Below, in pieces: positions 1 to 8,858 of a stretch of 64,000 nt of DNA. The notes below the pieces were generated by a model. That model was not told where the DNA came from, made no database searches, and worked only from the letters and a program-made list of their open reading frames with translations. The position numbers were made by a program, and so were the translations under genes. This DNA comes from JAAFHB01 sp942493325. Lineage in GTDB: Bacteria > Bacteroidota > Bacteroidia > Bacteroidales > Prolixibacteraceae. The stretch lies in assembly GCA_942493325.1 (NCBI GenBank), contig OW818689.1:682001-746000 (forward strand), given 5' to 3'. Position 1 is the stretch's first letter; each line of letters opens with the position of its first letter.

Positions 1-2
1 TA

Positions 3-746
3 TTCGCTCAGATCATTAATTTCCTCATTTTGGTGTGGTTGCTCAAACGATTTCTCTATAAGCCGATCCTCAATGCGATTGATGAACGGGAAAATAGAAT
101 CGTTTCCCAGTTAAAAGATGCAGAAGCTAAAGAGGCCAGAGCAAAAAAAGAACAGCGTGAATTCAGAAATAAAAATGAAGCCTTCGATCTGGCCAGGAAG
201 GAGATGATGGACAAAGCTGTCGCCGAAACCGGGGAAGAACGTCAGAGACTACTTGAAGAAGCCAGGGATGAAGCCGCCGGCTTACGTATTAAACTGGTAA
301 ATGCACTGAAAGAGATACAAGAGAATCTGAACCGCGACATTGCTCAAAAAGCACAACAGGAAGTTTTTGCCATAGCAAGAAAGACACTTGCCGATCTTGC
401 TTCTCTTAGCCTTGAAGAACAATCGGCAAAAATCTTTATCAGGCGGATAAATGAATTAACAGATGAGGAGAAAAATCAGTTCATGGCGGCTTTCAAATCC
501 GGTTCAAATCCTGTTCTTGTGCGAAGCGCTTTTGATTTGCCTGTAAAGCAACAAACTGAAATTAAAAGTGCAGTGAATGTTGTACTCGGAATCGACACTC
601 AATTTCAATTTAAAACCACACCCGAATTAATCAGTGGTATTGAGCTTTCATCAAATGGGTATAAACTGGCATGGAGCATTTCAGCATACCTCGATTCACT
701 TCAAAAAAGCATCTCCGAAACGATGAAAGAAGAAACAGTATCATAA
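3..746 (+). CDS. atpF: Alternate (N-type) F-ATPase subunit b, 5' end outside window
   Basis: This is the peripheral-stalk subunit b of a rotary F1Fo ATPase. The reading frame is open to the left edge and the first visible residues (FAQIINFLILVWLLKRFLY) are the usual N-terminal membrane helix of subunit b, so the real start lies outside the window; the internal TTG at 30 is not the start. After the helix comes a long charged coiled coil (roughly residues 25-125) and then a C-terminal part resembling the delta subunit (LISGIELSSNGYKLAWS). At about 247 visible residues it is longer than an ordinary b subunit, which matches the b type of N-ATPases, whose operons lack a separate delta gene. Alpha follows 10 bp downstream and gamma after that, the normal end of an N-ATPase operon. 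Whether the pump moves Na+ or H+ depends on subunit c, which is not visible. Confidence 0.88.
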   Translation, partial: FAQIINFLILVWLLKRFLYKPILNAIDERENRIVSQLKDAEAKEARAKKEQREFRNKNEAFDLARKEMMDKAVAETGEERQRLLEEARDEAAGLRIKLVNALKEIQENLNRDIAQKAQQEVFAIARKTLADLASLSLEEQSAKIFIRRINELTDEEKNQFMAAFKSGSNPVLVRSAFDLPVKQQTEIKSAVNVVLGIDTQFQFKTTPELISGIELSSNGYKLAWSISAYLDSLQKSISETMKEETVS

Positions 747-756
747 AAAAAATAAC

Positions 757-2304
757 ATGTCAATCAACCAATTTGCTAAAACGATAGATAGCACATTCGA
801 TAAGTTAAAACAGGGCAGGGAAAATCACATCTACTCTTTTGTGCCTCGCGAAGTTGGTTCTGTTATGAGTATATCTGCAGGTATTGTCAAAGTATCGGGA
901 CTTCCAGGTGTCGGCTTTGAAGAACTGTTAAAGTTTCCGGGAGGATTATTTGGTATAGCCTACAACATTGATGAGGATGAGATAGGCGCGATTCTACTTG
1001 GTGAAGATACCCTGTTAAATGCAGGTGATGAAGTAGAACGAACCGGTCGCGTGATGGACATCCCGGTGGACAACACATTAATTGGACGGGTAATTAATCC
1101 GCTGGGAGAACCTATGGATGGCAAGAGTGCTGTTTCGTTTAAGAAGCGTCTGCCTATCGAGCGTCAGGCTCCTGCGATCATGGATCGCGCTTCGGTTTTT
1201 GTTCCTTTACAAACGGGATTAAAAGTCATTGATACCCTGATTCCTATCGGCCGGGGACAACGCGAATTGATTTTAGGAGACCGTCAGACCGGTAAAACAG
1301 CCATCGCAATTGACACAATACTCAATCAGCATGATAAAAATGTACTATGTGTTTATTGTGCCATTGGACAGCGCGCATCCTCTGTTGCGAAAGTAATCGC
1401 TAACCTCGAAGAAAAAGGGGCCATGGAATATACGATTGTGATTGCCACCGAAGGTAACAGCGCCCCGGGATTAAAATATATCGCTCCCTATGCTGCCACA
1501 AGTATTGCAGAATATTTTATGGAACAAGGTCGTGATGTACTTATCGTCTATGACGATCTCACCAACCATGCACGCGCCTATCGCGAACTTTCTCTTCTGC
1601 TGCGAAGGCCTCCTGGACGTGAAGCATTTCCGGGAGATATTTTTTACATCCATTCAAGATTACTGGAACGTGCCACACACCTGAGTGATAATCTAAAAGG
1701 AGGTTCGCTTACCGCTTTGCCTATTGTAGAAACAGAGGCTCAAAATATCTCTGCATACATTCCTACAAATCTCATTTCAATTACCGACGGGCAAATCTAC
1801 CTCTCTCCAAAACTTTTTGAACTGGGTATTTTACCGGCAGTTGATGTAGGAAAATCAGTTTCGCGTGTGGGTGGTAAAGCCCAATTGCCGGCTTATCGTT
1901 CCATAACAGGTAACCTGAAACTTGCCTATTCTCAATTTGAAGAATTAGAATCCTTTTCACGGTTCGGAACACGGTTGAATGAGGATACCCGAAAAATAAT
2001 CGAGCATGGAAAGCGCATTCGAATGTGTCTTAAACAACCGGAACTTCAACCAATGCCTGTTCCGGAACAAATAGTAGTCCTTCTCGCATTGAATGGGGGG
2101 CTTTTTGATGCTATACCCATCGACAAAATGGAGGATGCAGAGACTGCCTTACGGAAATTTGACGCAGAACTCCATGGTGAAATTATGAAACAGATCCTTT
2201 CAGATAAAGATCTGAGCACTCCTGACCGGGAAGCTATCCTGAAAATAGGGGGTAATATTCTTGCCCCTTTTCAGGATAAGCCTGATCCTAACCAAAACAA
2301 ATAG
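757..2304 (+). CDS. atpA: Alternate F-ATPase subunit alpha
   Basis: Non-catalytic nucleotide-binding alpha subunit of the F1 head. The Walker A region GDRQTGKTA is at about residues 174-182, and the family motifs VYCAIGQRAS and the ATP-synthase alpha/beta signature region (PAVDVGKSVSRVGGKAQ) follow in order. Length (515 residues) is normal for alpha. It lies 10 bp after subunit b and 2 bp before gamma, so the three are one transcript. The absence of a delta gene between b and alpha separates it from the standard atpHAGDC layout and supports the alternate or N-type assignment. Whether the cell also has a standard F-ATPase or a V/A-type ATPase cannot be told from this window. Confidence 0.95.
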   Translation: MSINQFAKTIDSTFDKLKQGRENHIYSFVPREVGSVMSISAGIVKVSGLPGVGFEELLKFPGGLFGIAYNIDEDEIGAILLGEDTLLNAGDEVERTGRVMDIPVDNTLIGRVINPLGEPMDGKSAVSFKKRLPIERQAPAIMDRASVFVPLQTGLKVIDTLIPIGRGQRELILGDRQTGKTAIAIDTILNQHDKNVLCVYCAIGQRASSVAKVIANLEEKGAMEYTIVIATEGNSAPGLKYIAPYAATSIAEYFMEQGRDVLIVYDDLTNHARAYRELSLLLRRPPGREAFPGDIFYIHSRLLERATHLSDNLKGGSLTALPIVETEAQNISAYIPTNLISITDGQIYLSPKLFELGILPAVDVGKSVSRVGGKAQLPAYRSITGNLKLAYSQFEELESFSRFGTRLNEDTRKIIEHGKRIRMCLKQPELQPMPVPEQIVVLLALNGGLFDAIPIDKMEDAETALRKFDAELHGEIMKQILSDKDLSTPDREAILKIGGNILAPFQDKPDPNQNK

Positions 2305-2306
2305 TA

Positions 2307-3215
2307 ATGGAAACACTCGAAAACCTTCGTAGAAAATTGAAAGGAGCAGAAGACCTGAAATCTGTTGTCCGGACAATGAAAGTTATCGCGGCATCAAATA
2401 TAGGGCAGTACGAGATGGCGGTTCATTCACTCCGCGATTACTACCGTACCATTACATTAGGCATCATCGCCTATTTTAGAGCGGAAAAAATTGAAATCCT
2501 AAACGAAAAGAAAGTACCGGAAAGCAAGGATGAAAAATTAATTTGTGCCATTGTTTTTGGGTCAGATCAAGGCCTGGTAGGGCAGTTTAATGAATCGCTG
2601 TCCGATTTTGCAGACCATTCTCTCAATGCTTTGACTGGCAAAAAAGAAATATGGGCGGTAGGCGAACGTGTTCAATTGCTTTTATCTGATGCCGGCTATA
2701 CCACAACAAAACTCTTTTCACTCCCGAATTCTGTTAACGCGATTACCCCTCTTGTCGAACAAATTCTGGTTAAAAGTGAAGAAAATCAAGAGAAAGGGAG
2801 TGTGAATGAGATTCATATTTTTCATAATCAACCACGAACAGGAGCAAGTTATATACCAATAAGTCAACAATTATTGCCATTGGATGAAAAATGGAGAAAT
2901 TCCATAACAGAATTTCATTGGCCATCAAACAAAATCCCGCAGGTTATAGGAGGGATTAAGCCAACCTTATTGGCGCTTATCCATGCGTATCTATTCACGT
3001 CTTTGTTCAAAGCATGTGCCGAATCATTAGCCAGCGAAAACGCAAGCCGTCTGGCGGCTATGCAACGTGCCGAAAAAAACATAGATGAATTGCTGGATGA
3101 TCTTACCCATAAGTTCCATAGCTTGCGTCAGGGCACAATTGATGAAGAACTGTTTGATGTCGTTTCCGGGTTTGAAGCGCTGAAAAATGATATAAAAAAA
3201 TTAAAGCCGATATAA
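2307..3215 (+). CDS. atpG: Alternate F-ATPase subunit gamma
   Basis: Central-stalk subunit gamma, 302 residues, in the usual length range. The N-terminal helix has the family pattern (LRRKLKGAEDLKSVVRTMKVIAASNI), although the highly conserved MK-V-AA segment is degenerate compared with standard gamma subunits, as is typical of the alternate family. The C-terminal helix holds the conserved stretch ENASRLAAMQRAEKNIDELL, which in standard gamma reads SE..ARM.AM..AT.NA. It starts 2 bp after the alpha stop and is the last gene of the operon; a 317-bp spacer follows. Confidence 0.9.
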   Translation: METLENLRRKLKGAEDLKSVVRTMKVIAASNIGQYEMAVHSLRDYYRTITLGIIAYFRAEKIEILNEKKVPESKDEKLICAIVFGSDQGLVGQFNESLSDFADHSLNALTGKKEIWAVGERVQLLLSDAGYTTTKLFSLPNSVNAITPLVEQILVKSEENQEKGSVNEIHIFHNQPRTGASYIPISQQLLPLDEKWRNSITEFHWPSNKIPQVIGGIKPTLLALIHAYLFTSLFKACAESLASENASRLAAMQRAEKNIDELLDDLTHKFHSLRQGTIDEELFDVVSGFEALKNDIKKLKPI

Positions 3216-3532
3216 TTCTCATTTTCTCCAAATCTCCGGCCATCCTTTCAACAGGATATAGTAGTTACAATCCGGACTAAGCCATCAGCCAGTAGCAAGC
3301 CACAAATAATAACCCTTTTGCTTTCAATTTGTAAGAAAGAAGCGATGATCAAGTATATTTTTAATCAAAAAGAAACGAAATATTTACTAAATTTTAAAAG
3401 CAATTCCTGAATTTAAAGATCCTTTTTTTAATTTTGGCATTCGGGCGGTGCAAATCTGGTATAGCCTGGTTTTAAATTTCAAAGACAAATAAAAATTGAT
3501 CACAATACATTATTTATCAATTACATATACAA
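3216..3532. other. Spacer between N-ATPase operon and trpB
   Basis: No reading frame or RNA gene is recognisable. The spacer is A+T-rich and presumably holds the trpB promoter, but no clean TAnnTTTG box was found. A short segment around 3281-3303 (GCCATCAGCCAGTAGCAAGCC) resembles the AGC/GCC-rich repeat on the other side of trpB at 4768-4827. Confidence 0.5.
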
Positions 3533-4735
3533 ATGCCTACAAACTATTTTAAAAATTATCCGAATCAGGAGGGATTTTTCGAAGAATACGGTGGAAGTTT
3601 TATTCCACCTAATCTTCAGCTGGAAATGGAAAAAATCACTGATGCTTATTATTCGATCAGCAAATCGCATCATTTTATTTCCGAGTTGCGCAGCATCCGT
3701 AAACATTATCAGGGAAGACCAACACCGGTTTATTATTGCAACCGGTTATCCACAAAATACGGGGGAAGGATCTATCTCAAACGTGAAGACCTTAACCACA
3801 CCGGGGCTCATAAACTGAACCATTGTATGGGAGAAGCCCTGCTGGCCAAATACCTTGGAAAGAAAAAACTGATTGCCGAAACAGGTGCAGGACAGCATGG
3901 TGTCGCACTGGCCACAGCAGCAGCCTATTTTGGACTGGAGTGCGAAATTCATATGGGTGAGGTGGATATTATAAAGGAACATCCCAATGTTGTGAGGATG
4001 CAAATCCTGGGTGCAAAAGTTGTACCGGTATCCCATGGACTGAAAACCTTGAAGGAGGCAGTTGATTCAGCCTTCGGAGCTTACATGCAGGATCCTGAAA
4101 ACAGTATTTACTGTATCGGATCGGTTGTAGGACCGCACCCCTTTCCGATGATGGTCCGCGATTTTCAGCGTGTGGTTGGAATTGAAGCAAAGGAACAATT
4201 TTCCGAAATGACGGGTGAATTACCTGATAATGTAATAGCCTGCGTCGGTGGAGGAAGTAATGCCATGGGGATATTTTCGGCTTTCCTTGAGGACGAGGAG
4301 TGCAAACTGTGGGGTGTAGAGCCGGCAGGCCGTTCGCTTAATCTGGGCGATCATGCCGCCACCATGACGCTCGGAACACCTGGAATGATCCATGGTTTTA
4401 AATGTTACCTGCTTCAGGACGAAAAAGGAGAACCTGCCCCGGTATATTCGGTGGCCAGCGGTTTGGATTACCCGGGCGTCGGACCAGAACATAGCATGTT
4501 AAAAGACTGGAAAAGGGTTACTTATGAAACAGCAACCGATGAGGAAACCATTGATGCTTTTTACGAATTGAGTCGTCTTGAAGGAATAATACCGGCATTG
4601 GAAAGTGCGCATGCGGTAGCCCTGGCTTTGAAACTGGCCAAAGCAAACCCACGCCAGTCGATTCTTGTAAACCTGAGCGGACGTGGTGATAAAGACATCG
4701 ATTTTGTGATGGATACCTATGGCTTACCCAAATAG
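3533..4735 (+). CDS. trpB: Tryptophan synthase beta chain
   Basis: Makes L-tryptophan from indole and serine using PLP. The PLP lysine is in HTGAHKLNH (Lys94), and the phosphate-binding loop is CVGGGSNAMG. The segments PTPVYYCNRLS, KREDLNHTG and ETGAGQHG are all typical of the TrpB1 type that pairs with TrpA. At 400 residues it is full length. No other trp gene is next to it: the gene stands alone between the ATPase operon and a convergent helicase gene, whereas Bacteroidota usually keep trpB in a trp operon. It may be a second, unlinked copy, or the operon may be split; this cannot be decided here. Confidence 0.96.
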   Translation: MPTNYFKNYPNQEGFFEEYGGSFIPPNLQLEMEKITDAYYSISKSHHFISELRSIRKHYQGRPTPVYYCNRLSTKYGGRIYLKREDLNHTGAHKLNHCMGEALLAKYLGKKKLIAETGAGQHGVALATAAAYFGLECEIHMGEVDIIKEHPNVVRMQILGAKVVPVSHGLKTLKEAVDSAFGAYMQDPENSIYCIGSVVGPHPFPMMVRDFQRVVGIEAKEQFSEMTGELPDNVIACVGGGSNAMGIFSAFLEDEECKLWGVEPAGRSLNLGDHAATMTLGTPGMIHGFKCYLLQDEKGEPAPVYSVASGLDYPGVGPEHSMLKDWKRVTYETATDEETIDAFYELSRLEGIIPALESAHAVALALKLAKANPRQSILVNLSGRGDKDIDFVMDTYGLPK

Positions 4736-4767
4736 CTGAAAAATATTGAATTTGTGATTTCATTGAA

Positions 4768-4827
4768 TAGCTACTGGCAGCTAGCAGCTTGCAGCCAATT
4801 GCCAGTAGCCAGCTGCCTGTAGCTAAT
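4768..4827. repeat. AGC/GCC-rich imperfect inverted repeat after trpB
   Basis: The 60-bp stretch is built from short variants of GCTACTGGCAGCTAGCAGCT and its complement (GCCAGTAGCCAGCTGCC) and can fold on itself. A shorter related piece lies before trpB near 3281-3303. Such low-complexity, self-complementary spacers are known from Bacteroidota chromosomes. No function is assigned. Confidence 0.5.
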
Positions 4828-4893
4828 TTATGAAATTCGAACACCAATAATTCTTTTCACCTTCGCATTTAATAAAAATCTACAATAAACACA

Positions 4894-4929
4894 AAACCCC
4901 GGATCAGTTTGACACTGGATTCGGGGTTT
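4894..4929. terminator. Bidirectional terminator between trpB and rhlE
   Basis: The arms AAACCCCGGATC and GATTCGGGGTTT pair over 12 bp with one mismatch, with A/T runs on both sides. It lies between the ends of two convergent genes and can serve both. Confidence 0.8.
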
Positions 4930-4953
4930 ATTAGTATATTATCTATCGGGCAT

Positions 4954-6210
4954 TTAACTTACCCGGGGATTGCGGATTAACCTTCTGCGATCAACGACTG
5001 CCTCCGGTTGCTTTGGACGGGAATAATTGGTACGCTGCGGACGTTGTTGTTTGGGAGCCTTCACCGGGTGATGATCAATAAGCGGATAAGGGTGATTTTC
5101 TATAACAGGTATTCTTTTCCGGATCAACTTCTCGATATCCTTCAGGAATGCTTTTTCTTCTGCATCACAGAACGAATAAGCAGTTCCCTTCGCCCCTGCC
5201 CGACCTGTACGACCAATACGGTGTACGTATGTCTCCGAGATATTGGGGATTTCGTAATTGATAACAAACTCCATTTCATCTATATCGATACCGCGGGCAG
5301 CAATATCGGTCGCCACCAATACCTTGGTTGTCTGATCCTTGAAATTAGCCAGCGCTCTTTGACGGGCATTCTGTGCTTTGTTTCCATGAATGGCTTCCGC
5401 TTTAATATTATGGCGCAATAAATCCTTCACAACCTTGTCAGCACCGTGTTTGGTACGGGTGAAAACCAGGGCCGATTTAATCTTAACATCGTTTAATAAA
5501 TCAATCAAAAGGGCGCTTTTATTTCCTTTATCTACAAAGTAAATAAACTGTTCGATAATGTCAACAGTCGGCTGACCAGGTGTAATGGTCACTTTCGATG
5601 GATTCTTGCAAATGGTATCGGCAAGTTTAACTATTTCGGGTGGCATGGTTGCCGAGAAAAAGAGCGATTGACGCGAACGCGGAAGAGCGGCCAGAACTTT
5701 TTTAACATCGTGGATAAAACCCATATCCAACATGCAATCGGCCTCATCCAATACAAAGATTTCGATATCCCGTAACGAGATAAATCCTTGATTCATTAGA
5801 TCGAGTAATCGTCCAGGAGTGGCTACCAGAATATCGACCCCTTTTTGCAATGCCTGTGTCTGCGAAAACTGGTTGACTCCTCCGAATATTACCGTATAGG
5901 CAAGTTTGGTATGTCTTCCGTAACTTTTAAAGCTTTCACCGATCTGAATAGCAAGTTCGCGGGTCGGAGTGAGAATCAGACTCCTGATTTTTTTCCGCTT
6001 ATCGTATGATTGACTGTTACTTAATAATTGCAGGATTGGAATGGCAAATGCTGCTGTTTTTCCGGTTCCTGTCTGAGCGCAACCCAACAGATCTTTTCCG
6101 TCTAAAACGATGGGGATTGCCTGGGCTTGAATGGGTGTTGGGATGGAATAACCTTCTTCGTGAAGTGATTGAAGAATTGGTTCAATAATTTCTAATGACT
6201 TAAATGGCAT
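4954..6210 (-). CDS. rhlE: DEAD-box RNA helicase, RhlE type
   Basis: ATP-dependent RNA unwinding, probably in ribosome assembly or mRNA turnover. The helicase motifs are in order: Q motif (GYSIPTPIQAQ), motif I AQTGTGKT (residues 45-52), Ia PTRELAIQ, II DEAD, III SAT, and VI HRIGRTGR. After the core of about 370 residues there is a short basic tail rich in Lys, Arg, Pro and Gln (about residues 375-418), as in RhlE-like helicases. The start is supported by a candidate -7 box (complement of CAAAGATA at 6276-6283) about 70 bp upstream. Its 3' end faces trpB across a shared terminator. RhlE is favoured over DeaD because the long C-terminal RNA-binding domain of DeaD is missing. Confidence 0.92.
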   Translation of the reverse strand: MPFKSLEIIEPILQSLHEEGYSIPTPIQAQAIPIVLDGKDLLGCAQTGTGKTAAFAIPILQLLSNSQSYDKRKKIRSLILTPTRELAIQIGESFKSYGRHTKLAYTVIFGGVNQFSQTQALQKGVDILVATPGRLLDLMNQGFISLRDIEIFVLDEADCMLDMGFIHDVKKVLAALPRSRQSLFFSATMPPEIVKLADTICKNPSKVTITPGQPTVDIIEQFIYFVDKGNKSALLIDLLNDVKIKSALVFTRTKHGADKVVKDLLRHNIKAEAIHGNKAQNARQRALANFKDQTTKVLVATDIAARGIDIDEMEFVINYEIPNISETYVHRIGRTGRAGAKGTAYSFCDAEEKAFLKDIEKLIRKRIPVIENHPYPLIDHHPVKAPKQQRPQRTNYSRPKQPEAVVDRRRLIRNPRVS

Positions 6211-6275
6211 GAATGTTTTTTAGAAAGCGATAATTTTTGGTTCTCAAAAATGACCTGCTTTAATGAAATATGGTG

Positions 6276-6283
6276 CAAAGATA
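6276..6283 (-). promoter_or_regulatory. Candidate -7 box for rhlE
   Basis: On the minus strand this reads TATCTTTG, a full match to the Bacteroidota -7 consensus TAnnTTTG, 66 bp upstream of the helicase start. No clear TTTG -33 box is visible at the usual distance. Confidence 0.5.
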
Positions 6284-6407
6284 CAATTAAATACGGGAGT
6301 AGACGAATTCCACTTCAAGACTTAGCCTAAAAATGATATTGTATCTTCGTATATTATTGTATTTTAATTACTTGTGATTTATTGGAATCGTTACCTGCCC
6401 GGTTGGT

Positions 6408-7448
6408 TCAATTCAATTCCCCAACTCCCAGATCCCTGGCAATATGATTAATTAGTTGTCCGAAATCGGCCTGAGTGACCCGACGACCGGTCTTATAGGC
6501 AAAAATCTCCTTCACCGGAAATTTATAATTCAATTTAAAGTCAAGTTCGTAAAACTGATTCAAAGGCAGACCATCTGATGTTTTATCAGGTACCACAAGA
6601 TCATAAGAGGCAATTTTTTCGTCTGCCCATCCTGGAACCCGCCATGGTTCAAGACACGAATATACACCCAGCTGGCGCTCCAATAAAATATTACGACTCG
6701 GAAGATGCTTCTCGCGGGTCCACCAGATATTCCGAACCGCTTCCATTGCCCGGTATGTCTCATTCTCAGACGAAACAGCACCAAGCATTTCCAGGTTACT
6801 TTGGATCAGTTTTGTCATCGCTTCTGCGTAAGGCAATTCACTTTTTATGGCAGCCATACCAATGGTGACCCCTAAAAGATTCGAGTAAGCATCCTCGACA
6901 GAGAAACTTGAATACCGTTCCGGCATTAGAGGAACAGAAGAACTGCCATACCAGGTGGCAATCTCATGCCAGACAGAAAGGTCATAGGCGATCCGCCCTG
7001 CAAGCCGTACAGCATCATCTGTGCTAAGATCCTTCGGAACACTAAGGTTTAAATTCTTGGAACCTCCTTCACGCCCCAGATGGAGTGACAGGTATCCGGT
7101 TTGTTTTGCAAGCATTATCCGTGAGTACACATAGGCGGTCCAATCGGCCTGATCACGTAAATGCCCCATATCGACAAATCCTCCGCGCCGGGTATAAATA
7201 ATTCCATTCCCCTCATCTGAATTTCCAAGATAATGGTGCGGACCCAATTGGTCGACACTGGTTATATCACTGTATTTTAATATCGGTATTATCGAAAGTT
7301 GCAAATCGGATCCAAAAGCGCAACAGGTACGGGTAACCCGGTGAGGCGGAGAAGAAAGTGCCCGCGTTGACAAATCAGGAACTTCAGACCAAACTGCACT
7401 ATTACAAAATATTAAAATAAAAAGGAATACAAATTTTGAAATCTTCAT
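6408..7448 (-). CDS. DUF4056 family secreted protein
   Basis: The protein belongs to the uncharacterised DUF4056 family, recognised from the TCCAFGSDL segment and the stretch RRGGFVDMGHLRDQADWTAY. The preferred start is the ATG at 7448 (MKISKFVFLFILIF), which gives a clean signal peptide ending near VWSEV; the longer frame to 7502 only adds residues before this. About 346 residues. Conserved His, Asp and Cys residues suggest a periplasmic or surface enzyme but no activity is known. It is followed downstream by a 197-bp spacer and rhlE on the same strand, and preceded by a Spy-like gene with its own terminator, so it is probably transcribed alone. Confidence 0.75.
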   Translation of the reverse strand: MKISKFVFLFILIFCNSAVWSEVPDLSTRALSSPPHRVTRTCCAFGSDLQLSIIPILKYSDITSVDQLGPHHYLGNSDEGNGIIYTRRGGFVDMGHLRDQADWTAYVYSRIMLAKQTGYLSLHLGREGGSKNLNLSVPKDLSTDDAVRLAGRIAYDLSVWHEIATWYGSSSVPLMPERYSSFSVEDAYSNLLGVTIGMAAIKSELPYAEAMTKLIQSNLEMLGAVSSENETYRAMEAVRNIWWTREKHLPSRNILLERQLGVYSCLEPWRVPGWADEKIASYDLVVPDKTSDGLPLNQFYELDFKLNYKFPVKEIFAYKTGRRVTQADFGQLINHIARDLGVGELN

Positions 7449-7551
7449 CGATTGAAATAATAACTCACGAATATACAACAGTTTTGAAAATAATCGCAAC
7501 AAGTCCCGATTGGTAATGAAAATGTAATATTACGACGGTTTTATTAAAATT

Positions 7552-7589
7552 AAGGCTGTCCGAAAATAGATTCTTCCGGACAGTCTTTT
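7552..7589 (-). terminator. Terminator after the Spy-like gene
   Basis: A hairpin with arms GGCTGTCCG and CGGACAGTC, flanked by A/T runs, starts about 20 bp beyond the stop codon of the minus-strand gene at 7611. It also insulates the DUF4056 gene. Confidence 0.8.
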
Positions 7590-7610
7590 CCAAAAATAAC
7601 CGTGGTTGAT

Positions 7611-8147
7611 TTATTGCATCGAATGTTTGCGTTGCATCTGCCTTTTGTGCTGCATGGCCTGGGGCGCCTTATCCGGTCTCATGTGACTTTTCATAAGATC
7701 AAACTTCAACCGTTGTTCATCAGTGAGTTGTGCCCGCATATCGATTTGATGTTTTGCCTGTATCTTCGCCATTTCAACCCGAAGTGAGCCAATTTTTTCA
7801 ATATTTTTATTGATCGCAGACATATCCGGCTTTTCAGCAGTAACTAAAGTTTTTTGACGGGCTTCGGCCTCTCCCAGTTCATTACGCAGAGGTTGAAGTT
7901 GTTTGTGCATATCCATCATACTTTTTTTAAAAACTTCCTTTTGTGCATCGGTAAGATTCATACCTGCTCCGGGTCCATTTTGTCCGTCACGATTCATTCC
8001 AACGTCTGGCCCTTTTTGTTCATAACGCATGCGCTTATCTCCTTGCGAATTGCGATTTGCTTTAACAGGAGCGCTCTGGTTTGTCTGTGCAATTAATGCA
8101 ACAGATAAACTCATCAAAAACACGAAACTTAAAATTTTTGCTCTCAT
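7611..8147 (-). CDS. Spy/CpxP-like periplasmic protein
   Basis: A 178-residue exported protein with a signal peptide (MRAKILSFVFLMSLSVALIA) and, after a Gln/Gly/Asn-rich linker, a helical domain carrying two LTxxQ-type motifs: LTDAQKEVF and LTDEQRLKF. These are the hallmark of the Spy/CpxP fold, which in enterobacteria forms a cradle-shaped periplasmic chaperone or an envelope-stress sensor. The C-terminus is rich in Met, His, Gln and Lys, which could bind metal, as in CnrX/ZraP relatives. No sensor kinase or metal efflux gene is nearby. Family membership is clear; chaperone, metal-sensing or other role is not. Confidence 0.72.
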   Translation of the reverse strand: MRAKILSFVFLMSLSVALIAQTNQSAPVKANRNSQGDKRMRYEQKGPDVGMNRDGQNGPGAGMNLTDAQKEVFKKSMMDMHKQLQPLRNELGEAEARQKTLVTAEKPDMSAINKNIEKIGSLRVEMAKIQAKHQIDMRAQLTDEQRLKFDLMKSHMRPDKAPQAMQHKRQMQRKHSMQ

Positions 8148-8240
8148 AACTAATAGTTTTTAAAATCCATTGAATATTTTAATAGAAATTTCCCTTTGGA
8201 TTGTGCTCAAATAAAAAGGTTTAATGCAGTATTCTTTTGA

Positions 8241-8248
8241 TATTTTTG
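8241..8248 (+). promoter_or_regulatory. Candidate -7 box for the DUF486 gene
   Basis: TATTTTTG matches the Bacteroidota TAnnTTTG box and lies 55 bp before the ATG at 8303. The -33 element is not clear. Confidence 0.45.
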
Positions 8249-8302
8249 CACCCTGAAAGTGCAACCGTGACTTTTCATATAATAAAAAAATAAACCGTAA
8301 TA

Positions 8303-8671
8303 ATGAAGGGCTTTTATACAATCGGACTTTTAATTCTTTCGAATACATTTATGACTGTTGCATGGTATGGTCATCTGAAATTCAAGGATATGAAATGGTC
8401 CGAAACGCTTGGACTTGTGGCTATTGTGCTGATCAGTTGGGCAATAGCGTTTTTTGAATATTGTTTCCAGGTTCCTGCTAACCGCATTGGCTTCCAGGGA
8501 AATAACGGGCCGTTTTCATTGATGGAGCTCAAAGTAATCCAGGAAGTTATTACACTTACCGTTTTTGTTGTTTTTTCACTGGTGGTGTTCAAAACAGAAA
8601 CATTCCGCATGAATCACCTGATTGGGTTTTGTTTTTTGGTACTTGCGGTTTACTTTATTTTTAAGAAATAG
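8303..8671 (+). CDS. DUF486 (DMT-like) small membrane protein
   Basis: A 122-residue protein with four predicted membrane helices (about residues 4-24, 33-51, 71-95 and 100-120). The segments NTFMTVAWYGHLKF and CFQVPANRIG are characteristic of the DUF486 family, short relatives of the drug/metabolite transporter superfamily that probably work as dimers. Substrate unknown. It is full length for the family and stands alone between two unrelated genes. Confidence 0.85.
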   Translation: MKGFYTIGLLILSNTFMTVAWYGHLKFKDMKWSETLGLVAIVLISWAIAFFEYCFQVPANRIGFQGNNGPFSLMELKVIQEVITLTVFVVFSLVVFKTETFRMNHLIGFCFLVLAVYFIFKK

Positions 8672-8858
8672 GTAAACAGGCTGAACATCAGATCGGGATT
8701 AATCCATAATGAAGTTAAAAATAATATTCAATATTTATCGTGTTAATGAGAATAATTATGTAAGTTTATAAAAAATAGTTACCCGAAAGGTATTTTTCCG
8801 GTTTACAAAATCACTCACGGATTGAATATACTGAGAACCAAACTTTAAACTAATTTTT

